DNA of 64,000 nt from Qipengyuania_C sp046254955 (GCF_046254955.1 NZ_JBJXRG010000001.1:124001-188000), one strand, 5' to 3'. Shown: positions 24,845-33,113, counted from the first letter of the stretch. The notes: a model not told the origin generated them from the letters alone. Program-made: numbers and translations.

Positions 24845-25555
24845 ATGGAACGTGACTTTATAGAAGAATTCTTTGGCTTCAAACCGGAAGACGCTTCTCC
24901 CGAGCAGATCAAGGTAATGAAAGCCATTTTAGAAAGAACATTGATACCCCTTGAGGGGGCCAGCGAGTATACGAAAGCGGTTGGAGAGCTCTGCTCTTCA
25001 TGGGCGTGGCTTGACCGCGCCCTAGACCAGATGTTTGAGCCGATCCTTGATTGCCCTACCGAACAAGTTGCCTGTATTCGCAGTGACAATACTGGCGCGC
25101 GATGCAACATGCTGAGCCAATTGCTTCACACCATAGAAATCCCGACCGAATGGCACGAATGGATTGATGGCCTTTTGACAAGAGCGCGTGGCGAGCTGGC
25201 AAGCCGTCGAAACCGGATCGTTCACGACGCATGGATACTTGACGAAAGCGACATCAGACGCATCGACAAACGACCCGCCCTAAAATCTGCGCAGGCCGGG
25301 GAACCTCGCTCGCTCAGCTTTGATGTTGAACACGAAGAAACCGCCGCAAAGGTTCATGAACTCATTAGTCGCGTCTTTACGGTCACTCAGGCTCTACGGC
25401 ATGCGCATTATGCGATTTCTCACTGGAGATCTCAAGGACAGTTCCCACAACTTGATGCGAGATGGCTTCCAGCGAATAAGCAGAACGCGCAAGCGCATCA
25501 TCTCCAATCAGACCCAGGGGACGCTCAGCAACTGCTTTATCCAGTCTGGCCCTAA
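24845..25555 (+). CDS. Orphan protein with HEPN-like RNRIVH motif
   Basis: A 236-residue, probably cytoplasmic and largely helical protein that I cannot assign to a family. Residues 121-128 read RRNRIVHD, an R-x4-H arrangement like that of HEPN-domain RNases and of helical proteins of unknown function that share it. Without structure modelling this is only a resemblance. The DNA is visibly richer in A+T than the neighbouring housekeeping genes and uses more AT-ending codons, which suggests acquisition by transfer. It stands alone, with no antitoxin or nucleotidyltransferase partner beside it. An in-frame TTG four codons upstream is an alternative start. Confidence 0.6.
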   Translation: MERDFIEEFFGFKPEDASPEQIKVMKAILERTLIPLEGASEYTKAVGELCSSWAWLDRALDQMFEPILDCPTEQVACIRSDNTGARCNMLSQLLHTIEIPTEWHEWIDGLLTRARGELASRRNRIVHDAWILDESDIRRIDKRPALKSAQAGEPRSLSFDVEHEETAAKVHELISRVFTVTQALRHAHYAISHWRSQGQFPQLDARWLPANKQNAQAHHLQSDPGDAQQLLYPVWP

Positions 25556-25604
25556 ACTGATCGGTTGAATCCACCTGCTTTGCCACCTACACCATGCACA
25601 AATT

Positions 25605-25766
25605 TTAGGCAGCAGTGCCTAGCGTTTGGGCGACGAAGTAGACGACCGGCGTGCCGACCAGCTTTGCTACCGCTTGAGCGCCTACAAAAAGCGCTGCGAA
25701 TCCAACATTTCGCTCACGGTCTGAATTACTTCCGCCCCAAAACGGAACTTTGGCACGATTCTTGGA
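25605..25766 (-). pseudogene. Possible C-terminal remnant of a membrane protein
   Basis: On the minus strand a 53-codon frame between two TAA stops has no usable start codon. It encodes a plausible hydrophobic tail, GFAALFVGAQAVAKLVGTPV followed by VYFVAQTLGTAA. It may be the 3' end of a gene whose front was lost when the orphan gene arrived, or chance. The span also holds the sigma-54-like site, so its present role is more likely regulatory. Confidence 0.22.
25751..25766 (+). promoter_or_regulatory. Sigma-54-type promoter for glnB-glnA
   Basis: TGGCACG at 25751-25757, four bases, then TTGG at 25762-25765 matches the sigma-54 consensus TGGCACG-N4-TTGC except for the last base. It ends about 88 bases before the glnB start. 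RpoN- and NtrC-dependent transcription of glnB-glnA is well known in proteobacteria, which supports the call. A second, poorer TGGCACGGACCGGCC lies at about 25815. I did not find a clean NtrC site. Confidence 0.6.
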
Positions 25767-25853
25767 TTAGAATTAGCATTGGATCCAACAATACGCCGGC
25801 CTGCCTGATATTCTTGGCACGGACCGGCCAGAACTGCAGGGGCGTCTAGCGTC

Positions 25854-26192
25854 GTGAAAAAGATCGAAGCGATCATCAAGCCGTTCAAGCTGGACGAGGT
25901 GAAGGAAGCGCTGCACGAAATCGGCGTGTCCGGCATCACCGTCACCGAAGCCAAGGGTTTCGGCCGCCAGAAAGGCCATACCGAACTCTACCGCGGCGCA
26001 GAATATGTCGTCGACTTCCTGCCCAAGGTGAAGCTCGAAGTGATCGTCAGCGACGAGATCGCCGAACGCACCGTCGAAGCTATCGCCGCTGCCGCACAAA
26101 CCGGCCGCATCGGCGATGGCAAGATATTCGTTTCCCCGATCGAAAGCGCCCTGCGCATCCGCACCGGAGAAAAAGACGACGACGCGGTTTAG
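25854..26192 (+). CDS. glnB: Nitrogen regulatory protein P-II
   Basis: Trimeric signalling protein that senses 2-oxoglutarate, ATP/ADP and, through uridylylation, glutamine, and that controls glutamine synthetase adenylylation and NtrB. The 112 residues have canonical length. Tyr51 in YRGAEYVVDFLPK is the uridylylation site of the T-loop, and TGRIGDGKIFV is the conserved B-loop. The start is GTG at 25854 with only a weak ribosome-binding site. Position directly before glnA and the sigma-54-like promoter favour GlnB over GlnK, which normally pairs with amtB. Confidence 0.95.
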   Translation: MKKIEAIIKPFKLDEVKEALHEIGVSGITVTEAKGFGRQKGHTELYRGAEYVVDFLPKVKLEVIVSDEIAERTVEAIAAAAQTGRIGDGKIFVSPIESALRIRTGEKDDDAV

Positions 26193-26272
26193 GCCGCATC
26201 CCGCCAACTGCTCTGCCCGGCCCGTGGCCTGGTGAGCGCAACCCAAACCCCAATGCTGGAGTAATCACTACA

Positions 26273-27682
26273 ATGTCGAATGCGAAAGACGTCCTCAAAC
26301 AGATCAAGGACGAAGAAATCGAATGGGTCGACCTGCGCTTCACCGATCCCAAGGGCAAGTGGCAGCACCTCACCATGACTGCAGGCGTATTGGACGAAGA
26401 TGCGCTGGAAGACGGCCTGATGTTCGACGGCTCGTCGATCGAAGGCTGGAAGGCGATCAACGAATCCGACATGATCCTGCGACCGGACCTGAATCAGACA
26501 TACATCGATCCGTTTTCGGCCACTCCGATGCTGATCCTGTTTTGCGACATCGTCGAACCATCGACCGGGGACCTCTACGGTCGCGACCCGCGTTCGACCG
26601 CCAAACGCGCCGAATCCTACCTCAAGTCGACCGGCATCGGTGACACGATCTATGTCGGCCCCGAACCCGAATTCTTCATGTTCGACGATGTGCGCTTCGA
26701 AGACGGCTATGCCGGATCGGGCTACATGATCGACGACATCGAGCTGCCGACCAACACCGGCAAGGAATACGAGATGGGCAACATGGCCCACCGTCCGCGC
26801 GCCAAGGGTGGTTACTTCCCCGTCGCGCCGGTCGATTCGGCAGTGGATATCCGCGCCGAAATGGTCTCGACGATGCTCGAGATGGGTCTCAACATGGACA
26901 AGCACCACCACGAGGTGGCCGCTTCCCAGCACGAGCTCGGCATCACGTTCTCAGAACTGGTCACCACCGCCGACCAGGTGCAGGTCTACAAGTACGTTGT
27001 GCAGCAGGTTGCCCATGCATATGGCAAGACCGCGACCTTCATGCCCAAGCCGATCAAGGAAGATAATGGCTCAGGCATGCACACCCATATGTCGATCTGG
27101 AAAGACGGCAAGCCGACCTTCGCGGGCAATGGCTATGCCGGCCTGTCGGAAACCTGCCTCCATTACATCGGCGGCGTGATCAAGCACGCGAAGGCGCTCA
27201 ACGCTTTCACCAATCCGACCACCAACAGCTACAAGCGCCTGGTGCCGGGCTTTGAAGCTCCCGTGCTGCTGGCCTATTCGGCGCGCAACCGTTCGGCATC
27301 GTGCCGCATCCCCTATGGTGCGGGCGACAAGGCAAAGCGCGTCGAGTTCCGCTTCCCCGATCCACTGGCCAATCCCTACCTCGCTTTTGCAGCACTGCTG
27401 ATGGCGGGCCTCGACGGGATCCAGAACAAGATCCACCCGGGCGACGCGATGGATAAGAACCTCTACGACCTGCCGCCGGCAGAGCTCGCTGAAGTTCCGA
27501 CCGTTTGCGGAAGCTTGCGCGAAGCGCTCGAAGCGCTCGAAGCCGATCACGAATTCCTCTTGAAGGGCGACGTCTTCTCGAAAGACCAGATCGACGCCTA
27601 CATGGAACTCAAGTGGGAAGATGTGATGCGTTGGGAGACCACGCCGAGCCCGGTCGAGTTCGACATGTATTACTCGTCCTGA
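26273..27682 (+). CDS. glnA: Glutamine synthetase type I
   Basis: Dodecameric ATP-dependent enzyme that makes glutamine from glutamate and ammonium. The 469 residues are of GSI-beta length. FDGSSIEGWKAINESDM in the N-terminal domain, GPEPEFFMFDDV and KPIKEDNGSGMHTHMSIW in the catalytic domain, and Tyr398 in NLYDLPPAE, the adenylylation site, are all present. The gene lies 80 bases after glnB with a GGAG site before the ATG, and ends in a strong terminator, giving a two-gene operon. Confidence 0.97.
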   Translation: MSNAKDVLKQIKDEEIEWVDLRFTDPKGKWQHLTMTAGVLDEDALEDGLMFDGSSIEGWKAINESDMILRPDLNQTYIDPFSATPMLILFCDIVEPSTGDLYGRDPRSTAKRAESYLKSTGIGDTIYVGPEPEFFMFDDVRFEDGYAGSGYMIDDIELPTNTGKEYEMGNMAHRPRAKGGYFPVAPVDSAVDIRAEMVSTMLEMGLNMDKHHHEVAASQHELGITFSELVTTADQVQVYKYVVQQVAHAYGKTATFMPKPIKEDNGSGMHTHMSIWKDGKPTFAGNGYAGLSETCLHYIGGVIKHAKALNAFTNPTTNSYKRLVPGFEAPVLLAYSARNRSASCRIPYGAGDKAKRVEFRFPDPLANPYLAFAALLMAGLDGIQNKIHPGDAMDKNLYDLPPAELAEVPTVCGSLREALEALEADHEFLLKGDVFSKDQIDAYMELKWEDVMRWETTPSPVEFDMYYSS

Positions 27683-27707
27683 TTTGTTCAATCTCGGAAA
27701 ACAGAAT

Positions 27708-27736
27708 GGCCGCTCGGGAAACCGGGCGGCCTTTTT
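27708..27736 (+). terminator. Rho-independent terminator of glnB-glnA
   Basis: GGCCGCTCGG and CCGGGCGGCC form a 10-bp stem (one T-G wobble) closed by a GAAA tetraloop at 27718-27721 and followed by TTTTT at 27732-27736. It lies 25 bases after the glnA stop. The stem, stable loop and T-run make this the clearest plus-strand terminator in the window. Confidence 0.85.
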
Positions 27737-27799
27737 CGTACCCCTCCCCGGCTAGCTACAGTCAGCCGGGGCGTTGGATGATGTCGGCAGTTTACCGGC

Positions 27800-30004
27800 T
27801 CAGGCCGCTCTGCTTCCCAGTTCAAGCTGGACGAATTTTGGTGGCAGCTTTTCCCCATCTTCGACCTGGGACATCGGATACGAGCCCGGTCCCAATGCAG
27901 CCAGAGGCATACCGGCTTCCGCAAGCGCATAGGGCGAAACCCTCCTGCTTGTGACCAGCCCATTGGTACCATCGTTGACGAGCGGCACTTCGAATTCCAC
28001 GCCCTGGCTTGTCGGAGTCGAATGCGCGACCTTGGCAACGGCCAACTGGCCTCCTCCAAGGTCGAGAACGACCTTGGTTCCCACGGGAACGTCCGCCAGC
28101 CCCTCGATCCGGGCGCCCGATTTCGAGATATTGCGCAGCATGATGTCGTAGTAGTGATCCTCGTGGATCAGACCGACCTTGCGATACGATGTATAGCGAT
28201 CGGAACGATAGCGTGGCGGGCCATCCGGAGTGAAGCTGTGCAGGCCCTTGTCGAACCGTTCGATCAGATCCTCCTGCGGGATTGGCTTCGAATATATGAA
28301 GCCCTGGACGAGGTCTGCTCCACGCTCTGAAACCAGCTCGAGCTCGTCCATGGCTTCGACGCCCTCGGCAACGGTTTCCATGCCAAGAGCACCTGCAATC
28401 GCGACAATTGCAGAGATGATGGCGGGATTGGTGTCGCCGCTTTCGGTGCAGCCGCGCACGAAGCTTTGGTCGATCTTGATCTTGTCGAATGGGGCCCGCT
28501 TCAAATATCCCAGTGATGAATAGCCGGTGCCAAAATCGTCCAGCGCGAGGCGTACGCCCATCTTCTTGAGTTTTGCGAATGTAGTGTCGACGGAATCGAC
28601 TTCGCCGACAAATACACTCTCGGTAATTTCAAGCTCGAGCCGAGAAGGATTGAGCCCGCTTTTCCGCAGCGCCGAGTCCACGGCTTTGCAGAAATCGGCA
28701 GTCATAAATTGCTTGGCCGAGACATTCACGGCCAGCCGGATTCTATCGGGCCATTTTGTCGCATCCATGCACGCCTGGTGCAGTGCCCAATCGCCCAACT
28801 TGACTATAAGATCGGATTGCTCGGCAATGGGAATAAATACGGCAGGAGAAATATTGTCGGCTCCCGGCCGATCCCAACGCATGAGGGCTTCGAAGCATTT
28901 CACGTTACCGTCGTGCGGATTGACCAACGGTTGATAATTGAGCTTGAATTCGCCCTTCTCCAGAGCGTCGCGTAGCTGGTCCTGCACATCTGCTCCCCGT
29001 GCAGCTTCTTCACGGAGCTGGGCAGTGTAGAAGCGGTATGTGCCGCGTCCGCTCTCTTTTGCCGCATAAAGCGCGAGGTCAACCGCGCGGTTCAAATCGG
29101 TGGTTTCAAGTCCGTCGTAAGGTGCAATCGCGATGCCGATCGAAGTGCCGATCATCGCTCGGCGACCGTTGATGGAGTAGGGCTGCGACAGCAACTGGAT
29201 TATGCGGCTAGCCAGATTGCCAAGCTCTCCGCGGTCATCAAAGTCCGGCAGGATGATCTGGAATTCATCGCCGCCCAACCGACCGACTTCACCGCGATCC
29301 TTGACGAGCGATTTCAAGCGGTCACCCACTTGCTTGAGCAATTCATCCCCGGCCGGGTGGCCCATGGTATCGTTGACCTGCTTGAAACGGTCCAGGTCCA
29401 GCATCATCAGCGCACAGCTCCGGCCCGCCGCCTGGTAGGCGCTGAGGATCGTCTTGAGGCGCCCGTTGAGGCGACGCCTGTTGGCCAATCCGGTCAACTC
29501 GTCAAACTGCGATTGACGATTGACGTCTTGCTGGTGCCGATATTCGAGCGTGATATCGACGCAATTGCCGCGGTAGCCGCGAAATATTCCGTCCTGATCG
29601 AAAAACGGCGTGCCCGAGATGCGCCACCAGCGTGGATTCTGACGCCCGCTATCGACTTCCGAAGGCGCCTGAACCTGCACGATCTGATTTTCGATCTTCG
29701 ATTTTGAAACGACCGAGAAGCTCAGCGGTCTGATATTGGTTTGCTCTTCATCGTCTTCAGCATCGACGAAGATTGTCGCGATCGGAGCGCCAAGGAGCTT
29801 GCCCGCACTACCACCAAGCGACGCGAGAGCACCCGGGGAAAGATACACCAGGTTGCCATGCTCATCGGTTGCCCAAAAAGAACCTACGCCGGATGCCTCG
29901 ACCTGCGAGAGAATCTCCGGGCCAAGCTCGCTCGGGCTGTATCCAACATTCTGCATTGGTACCGTTTCACTGCGACCTGATTTCACGGTGAGCTTAATGC
30001 CCAT
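27800..30004 (-). CDS. PAS-GGDEF-EAL-PilZ cyclic-di-GMP signalling protein
   Basis: A 734-residue soluble protein with a PAS-like sensor (about 30-160), a GGDEF domain with intact RLGGDEFQIIL (about 240-250), an EAL domain with EALMRW and LDDFGTGYSSLGYL, and a C-terminal PilZ-like domain (about 600-715). The synthetase and hydrolase motifs both look intact, so activity could run either way. The PilZ part keeps RNISKSG, the (D/N)xSxxG motif, but the arginines before it (RYRSDRYTSYR) do not have the usual RxxxR spacing, so c-di-GMP binding there is doubtful. It has no membrane segment. The gene converges on glnA and is monocistronic. Confidence 0.92.
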   Translation of the reverse strand: MGIKLTVKSGRSETVPMQNVGYSPSELGPEILSQVEASGVGSFWATDEHGNLVYLSPGALASLGGSAGKLLGAPIATIFVDAEDDEEQTNIRPLSFSVVSKSKIENQIVQVQAPSEVDSGRQNPRWWRISGTPFFDQDGIFRGYRGNCVDITLEYRHQQDVNRQSQFDELTGLANRRRLNGRLKTILSAYQAAGRSCALMMLDLDRFKQVNDTMGHPAGDELLKQVGDRLKSLVKDRGEVGRLGGDEFQIILPDFDDRGELGNLASRIIQLLSQPYSINGRRAMIGTSIGIAIAPYDGLETTDLNRAVDLALYAAKESGRGTYRFYTAQLREEAARGADVQDQLRDALEKGEFKLNYQPLVNPHDGNVKCFEALMRWDRPGADNISPAVFIPIAEQSDLIVKLGDWALHQACMDATKWPDRIRLAVNVSAKQFMTADFCKAVDSALRKSGLNPSRLELEITESVFVGEVDSVDTTFAKLKKMGVRLALDDFGTGYSSLGYLKRAPFDKIKIDQSFVRGCTESGDTNPAIISAIVAIAGALGMETVAEGVEAMDELELVSERGADLVQGFIYSKPIPQEDLIERFDKGLHSFTPDGPPRYRSDRYTSYRKVGLIHEDHYYDIMLRNISKSGARIEGLADVPVGTKVVLDLGGGQLAVAKVAHSTPTSQGVEFEVPLVNDGTNGLVTSRRVSPYALAEAGMPLAALGPGSYPMSQVEDGEKLPPKFVQLELGSRAA

Positions 30005-30213
30005 CTTTCGTTCCCTAATGTGTGCTCTTTGCCTTTGGTTGCAAAATCAATCGCTTGGTCAAATCGCTGTCTTATTCATGCCAAGTGTTAACAAAAAATC
30101 GTTTCACAAACGTTAGCCAATCCGCCTGCAATGGGACGGGCTTCGAGGGGTTCTTCCCAGCCTTGTCCCGCAAGATCTTCATCGCGCGGCCTGTCTTGTG
30201 TTAAGCATAAGTC

Positions 30214-30687
30214 ATGCCCGAGCTTGCCGACGTCTTCGCGCGCCTGTTCGCCCATACGCCCGCTACGGTGTTCAGCCTCTTGGGTCTGGCGCTGGTCGCG
30301 GGTGCTGGCGGGCTGACTTACCGCGCAATCCGGTTGATGGGCGGAGAGAGTGCTGGCGGCACGATCATCCGCTGGCACAAGCGCACCACTGACGACACCG
30401 TATCCTACGCGCCCGTCGTGCGCTTTCAGGCCGGCGCGCAAGGCGAATTCGAAGTGCAAAGCTCGACTGTGTTCGAGGACAAGGAAGGCGACATCAACGT
30501 GCCGGTGATGATGCGGTATGATCCGCGCAATCCCGAACGCGCTGATATCGAGGGGCGGCATCATCCCTGGCGGCCGATGATTGCGCTACTTGTGCTCGCC
30601 GCCGGTGCCTTCACTGTCGCGTGGCAGGCGGGCGGATATGAGGAAACAGCCGGCGCGCATGACGCGAGCGAGTTCGCGATTCCCTGA
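30214..30687 (+). CDS. DUF3592-like membrane protein
   Basis: A 157-residue protein with one hydrophobic segment near the N-terminus (TVFSLLGLALVAGAGGL) and one near the C-terminus (MIALLVLAAGAFTVAW). The domain between them reads YAPVVRFQAGAQGEFEVQSS and then MMRYDPRNPERADIEG, matching the DUF3592 pattern as I know it. The middle domain is probably extracytoplasmic. Function is unknown for the family. It stands between the divergent GGDEF-EAL gene and the lysozyme gene. Confidence 0.72.
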   Translation: MPELADVFARLFAHTPATVFSLLGLALVAGAGGLTYRAIRLMGGESAGGTIIRWHKRTTDDTVSYAPVVRFQAGAQGEFEVQSSTVFEDKEGDINVPVMMRYDPRNPERADIEGRHHPWRPMIALLVLAAGAFTVAWQAGGYEETAGAHDASEFAIP

Positions 30688-30776
30688 GAAGTCTCTCGTA
30701 GCGCGCAGGCATTTTCCTACTTCGCCCAATCCTGCTTAGTCCTCCGGCCTCCCTTTCCCATTCTGCGAGGCCTTTC

Positions 30777-31394
30777 ATGCACACCGACACCAACCGCAAA
30801 CCCCTGTTCGATACCGTCCGCGACCTTCTCGGGCGCGGCTTGAGGCAGTCCGAAGTCGTGCGGATTGATCACGCCTTGGACGCCATGAATATTGGCCCCA
30901 TGGACAGTGCTCCATGTGCTCCATCGAGTAGGAGTTCGCGAAAGATCACGCCCGCAGGCATCGCCCTTATCAAGCGCTTCGAAGGCTGCGCGCGAAAGCG
31001 CCATGACGGGCTGGTCGAAGCCTATCCCGATCCCGGCAGCTCCGACGGTACACCGTGGACGATCGGCTGGGGCGCTACCGGACCTGATATCGGCCCCGGG
31101 ACTGTTTGGACACAAGAGCAATGCGACGAACGCCTCGAACGTGACCTCGAACTCCACGCCGCCGACGTCTCTGCTGCGCTGGGCGATGCACCAACTACCC
31201 AAGCCCAATTCGATGCGCTGGTCTCGTTTCATTACAATACGGGAGCAATCGCGCGCGCAACGCTGACCAAACTTCACCGCCGCGGCGATCACGCAGAAGC
31301 AGCGCGCGAATTCGCCCGCTGGATCTACAATGACGGCAAGGTACTGAAAGGTCTTGTGAAACGCAGAAAAGCCGAAGCGGCGCTCTATGGCTGA
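30777..31394 (+). CDS. GH24 lysozyme / endolysin-type muramidase
   Basis: A 205-residue peptidoglycan hydrolase. The catalytic block is FEGCARKRHDGLVEAYPDPG followed by SSDGTPWTIGWGATG, giving the Glu, Asp and Thr of the T4-lysozyme/P21 family. FDALVSFHYNTG and FARWIYNDGKVLKGLVKRR complete the fold. The first 40 residues (FDTVRDLLGRG) form a helical N-terminal extension also known from sphingomonad endolysins. No signal peptide, holin or phage genes are adjacent, so this is a domesticated or stray endolysin. The linker before the catalytic domain contains a dispersed DNA repeat, listed separately. Confidence 0.87.
   Translation: MHTDTNRKPLFDTVRDLLGRGLRQSEVVRIDHALDAMNIGPMDSAPCAPSSRSSRKITPAGIALIKRFEGCARKRHDGLVEAYPDPGSSDGTPWTIGWGATGPDIGPGTVWTQEQCDERLERDLELHAADVSAALGDAPTTQAQFDALVSFHYNTGAIARATLTKLHRRGDHAEAAREFARWIYNDGKVLKGLVKRRKAEAALYG
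30897..30944 (+). repeat. Dispersed repeat, copy A (inside the lysozyme gene)
   Basis: 48 bases whose counterpart lies at 59949-59996 in the opposite orientation. The first 29 bases (30897-30925) are identical in both copies, 35 of the first 36 match, and 44 of 48 match overall. The core has an internal near-duplication (GTGCTCCAT twice, 9 bases apart). Here the repeat is translated in frame as part of the linker MDSAPCAPSSR between the N-terminal helix and the lysozyme domain. The repeat is unrelated to its flanks, suggesting a small mobile or recombinogenic element. Confidence 0.8.
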
Positions 31395-31512
31395 GCGGTC
31401 TCTTGCCCCGCGATTAACGAAGCTCATTCGCCGATTGGGAAGCGCAGCACGCCTAGCTTTGCGGGAAATATTCGGTCTATCAAACGTTGGAGCGGCAATA
31501 GGAGATTTGCAG

Positions 31513-32526
31513 ATGCGTACCATCATTGCAGGAGTGGCGGCCATCGCCATGGCCACATCAGTCGCTTATGCCCAGCCCGGTCAGGGTAAGGGCAACAGTA
31601 ACGGCAAGGACAAGGGCCAGTCGGCGCAAGTCGACCGCGGACCGGGCCAAGACAAAGGCAATGGCAACGCCAAGCGCGGCGGACCCGACGCCAATCAGGG
31701 CAAGAAGGACCGGGGGGCGCAGGCACACCGCGTCAATTATGACCGTGACAACCGGGGTCAGGGTTCGGGCAAGGCCGACCGCGGCAATCAAGGCCAGGGC
31801 AACAGCTCAGACTATCGCGGCAATCGCGGACAAGGCCAGGGCAATGCCAATCGCGGACGTGACTACGATGACCGCGATTATCGCGGCGGGCGTGACCGCG
31901 ATGGCGGATTGCTCGACCGCGTGGCGCGGCTGCCCTATTCCAGCAATCGCGGCTTGATCGATGGCTGCCCTCCTGGCCTGCGCAAAAAGAACCCGCCCTG
32001 CGTCCCCCCGGGCCAGGCCAAGAAGCAGGGCTATTACGGCAGCGGATATTATCGTCCGTCGCTGTTCGGCCTCGGCGGACTGCGTGACGGCCGCTATTAC
32101 TACAATGACGGCTACCTGATGCGGATGGGCTCGAACAATCTCGTCAACGCCTTTATCCCGCTGCTCGGCGGCGCGCTTGGTATCGGCAATGTCTGGCCAA
32201 GTTACTATCAAGCTGCCCCGGTGCCGAACTATTATCAGAGCTATTATGGGCTCGAACCGCGGGGCTACCGCTATGCCGATAACGTGCTTTACCGTGTCGA
32301 TCCCGAAACAGCAGCGATCACCTCGGTCGCAGCACTGCTGACGGGTGATGACATCCGCGTCGGCCAGCCAATGCCTTCGGGGTATGGCGTCTACAATGTG
32401 CCTTACAGCTATCGCGATCGCTACTACGATCGCCCCGATGCGCACTACCGCTATTCGGATGGCTACATCTACCAGGTCGATCCGGAAACCCGGCTCGTCG
32501 CGGCTGCCATCGAACTTCTCATCTAG
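31513..32526 (+). CDS. Secreted Gly/Asn/Arg-rich protein with repeated YxDGxxYxVDPET motifs
   Basis: A 337-residue exported protein. The signal peptide MRTIIAGVAAIAMATSVAYA ends at AYA, with likely cleavage before QPGQG. Residues about 22-135 are low-complexity, rich in Gly, Asn, Gln, Asp, Arg and Lys. A CPPGLRKKNPPCVPPGQ motif follows, seen in RcnB-like sphingomonad proteins. The C-terminal half repeats a short unit: YRYADNVLYRVDPETAAIT (252-270) and YRYSDGYIYQVDPETRLVA (312-330), with a weaker YYYNDGYLMRM near 195. The ATG at 31513 is chosen over an upstream in-frame start because it begins the signal peptide. The role is unknown, perhaps envelope or ion stress. Confidence 0.75.
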   Translation: MRTIIAGVAAIAMATSVAYAQPGQGKGNSNGKDKGQSAQVDRGPGQDKGNGNAKRGGPDANQGKKDRGAQAHRVNYDRDNRGQGSGKADRGNQGQGNSSDYRGNRGQGQGNANRGRDYDDRDYRGGRDRDGGLLDRVARLPYSSNRGLIDGCPPGLRKKNPPCVPPGQAKKQGYYGSGYYRPSLFGLGGLRDGRYYYNDGYLMRMGSNNLVNAFIPLLGGALGIGNVWPSYYQAAPVPNYYQSYYGLEPRGYRYADNVLYRVDPETAAITSVAALLTGDDIRVGQPMPSGYGVYNVPYSYRDRYYDRPDAHYRYSDGYIYQVDPETRLVAAAIELLI

Positions 32527-32543
32527 GAAAGCGGAACCACGAT

Positions 32544-33113
32544 ATGACACGTTTTTCAGCACGACTCATCGCGCCGGTCGCGCTTGCAATCGGAACCCTG
32601 GGACTTGCCGCCTGCTCCGAAGATGCAATTGAACCCGGCACCACCAGCGAAGACCGGGTCGATGATACGATCGCTTCGATCATTGGCGGGAACGATGATC
32701 TCTCTACCGTCGCTTCGGCATTGTCGGGCGCCGGCCTCGACACGGTGTTCGACGGCCCCGGCAGCTACACCATCCTCGCTCCCACCGATGCGGCTTTCGA
32801 AGCACTGGAAGGCAGCGATGAGTTGCTGAGCGAAGAGAACAGGCCGCTCCTGATCGCCGTGCTGCGCGATCACGTTGTGCCCGGCCACCTGACTGTTGAG
32901 TCGATCACCGAAGCGATCGAGCAGAACGGCGGTTCGGTCGAAATGCGCACGCTGGGCGGCGGCCTCGCGACATTCAGCGCGAATGACGGTGGGCTCAGCG
33001 TCAGCTCGGGCGACGGCCCGTTAGTGCGTGTCGCCGGTCAGGCGGAGGCCGGAAGCAATGGCGTGGTTATCCCGATTGACGGACTGCTAGAGGCACCCGC
33101 AGCGGCGGAATAG
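32544..33113 (+). CDS. Fasciclin-domain (FAS1) lipoprotein
   Basis: A 189-residue lipoprotein. The N-terminus has a basic start, a hydrophobic core and the lipobox LAAC with Cys24. Residues about 50-185 form one FAS1 domain, shown by LSGAGLDTVFDGPGSYTILA followed by PTDAAF, and by LRDHVVPGHLT. FAS1 domains mediate adhesion or matrix interaction; bacterial single-domain versions are poorly understood. It begins 17 bases after the secreted repeat protein, so the two are probably co-transcribed. A 12-bp palindrome GAGCGCGCGCTC follows the stop without a T-run. Confidence 0.87.
   Translation: MTRFSARLIAPVALAIGTLGLAACSEDAIEPGTTSEDRVDDTIASIIGGNDDLSTVASALSGAGLDTVFDGPGSYTILAPTDAAFEALEGSDELLSEENRPLLIAVLRDHVVPGHLTVESITEAIEQNGGSVEMRTLGGGLATFSANDGGLSVSSGDGPLVRVAGQAEAGSNGVVIPIDGLLEAPAAAE

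Noticed and set aside
30777..31394. Lysozyme as part of a prophage
   Set aside because: No structural, holin, integrase or terminase genes are nearby.
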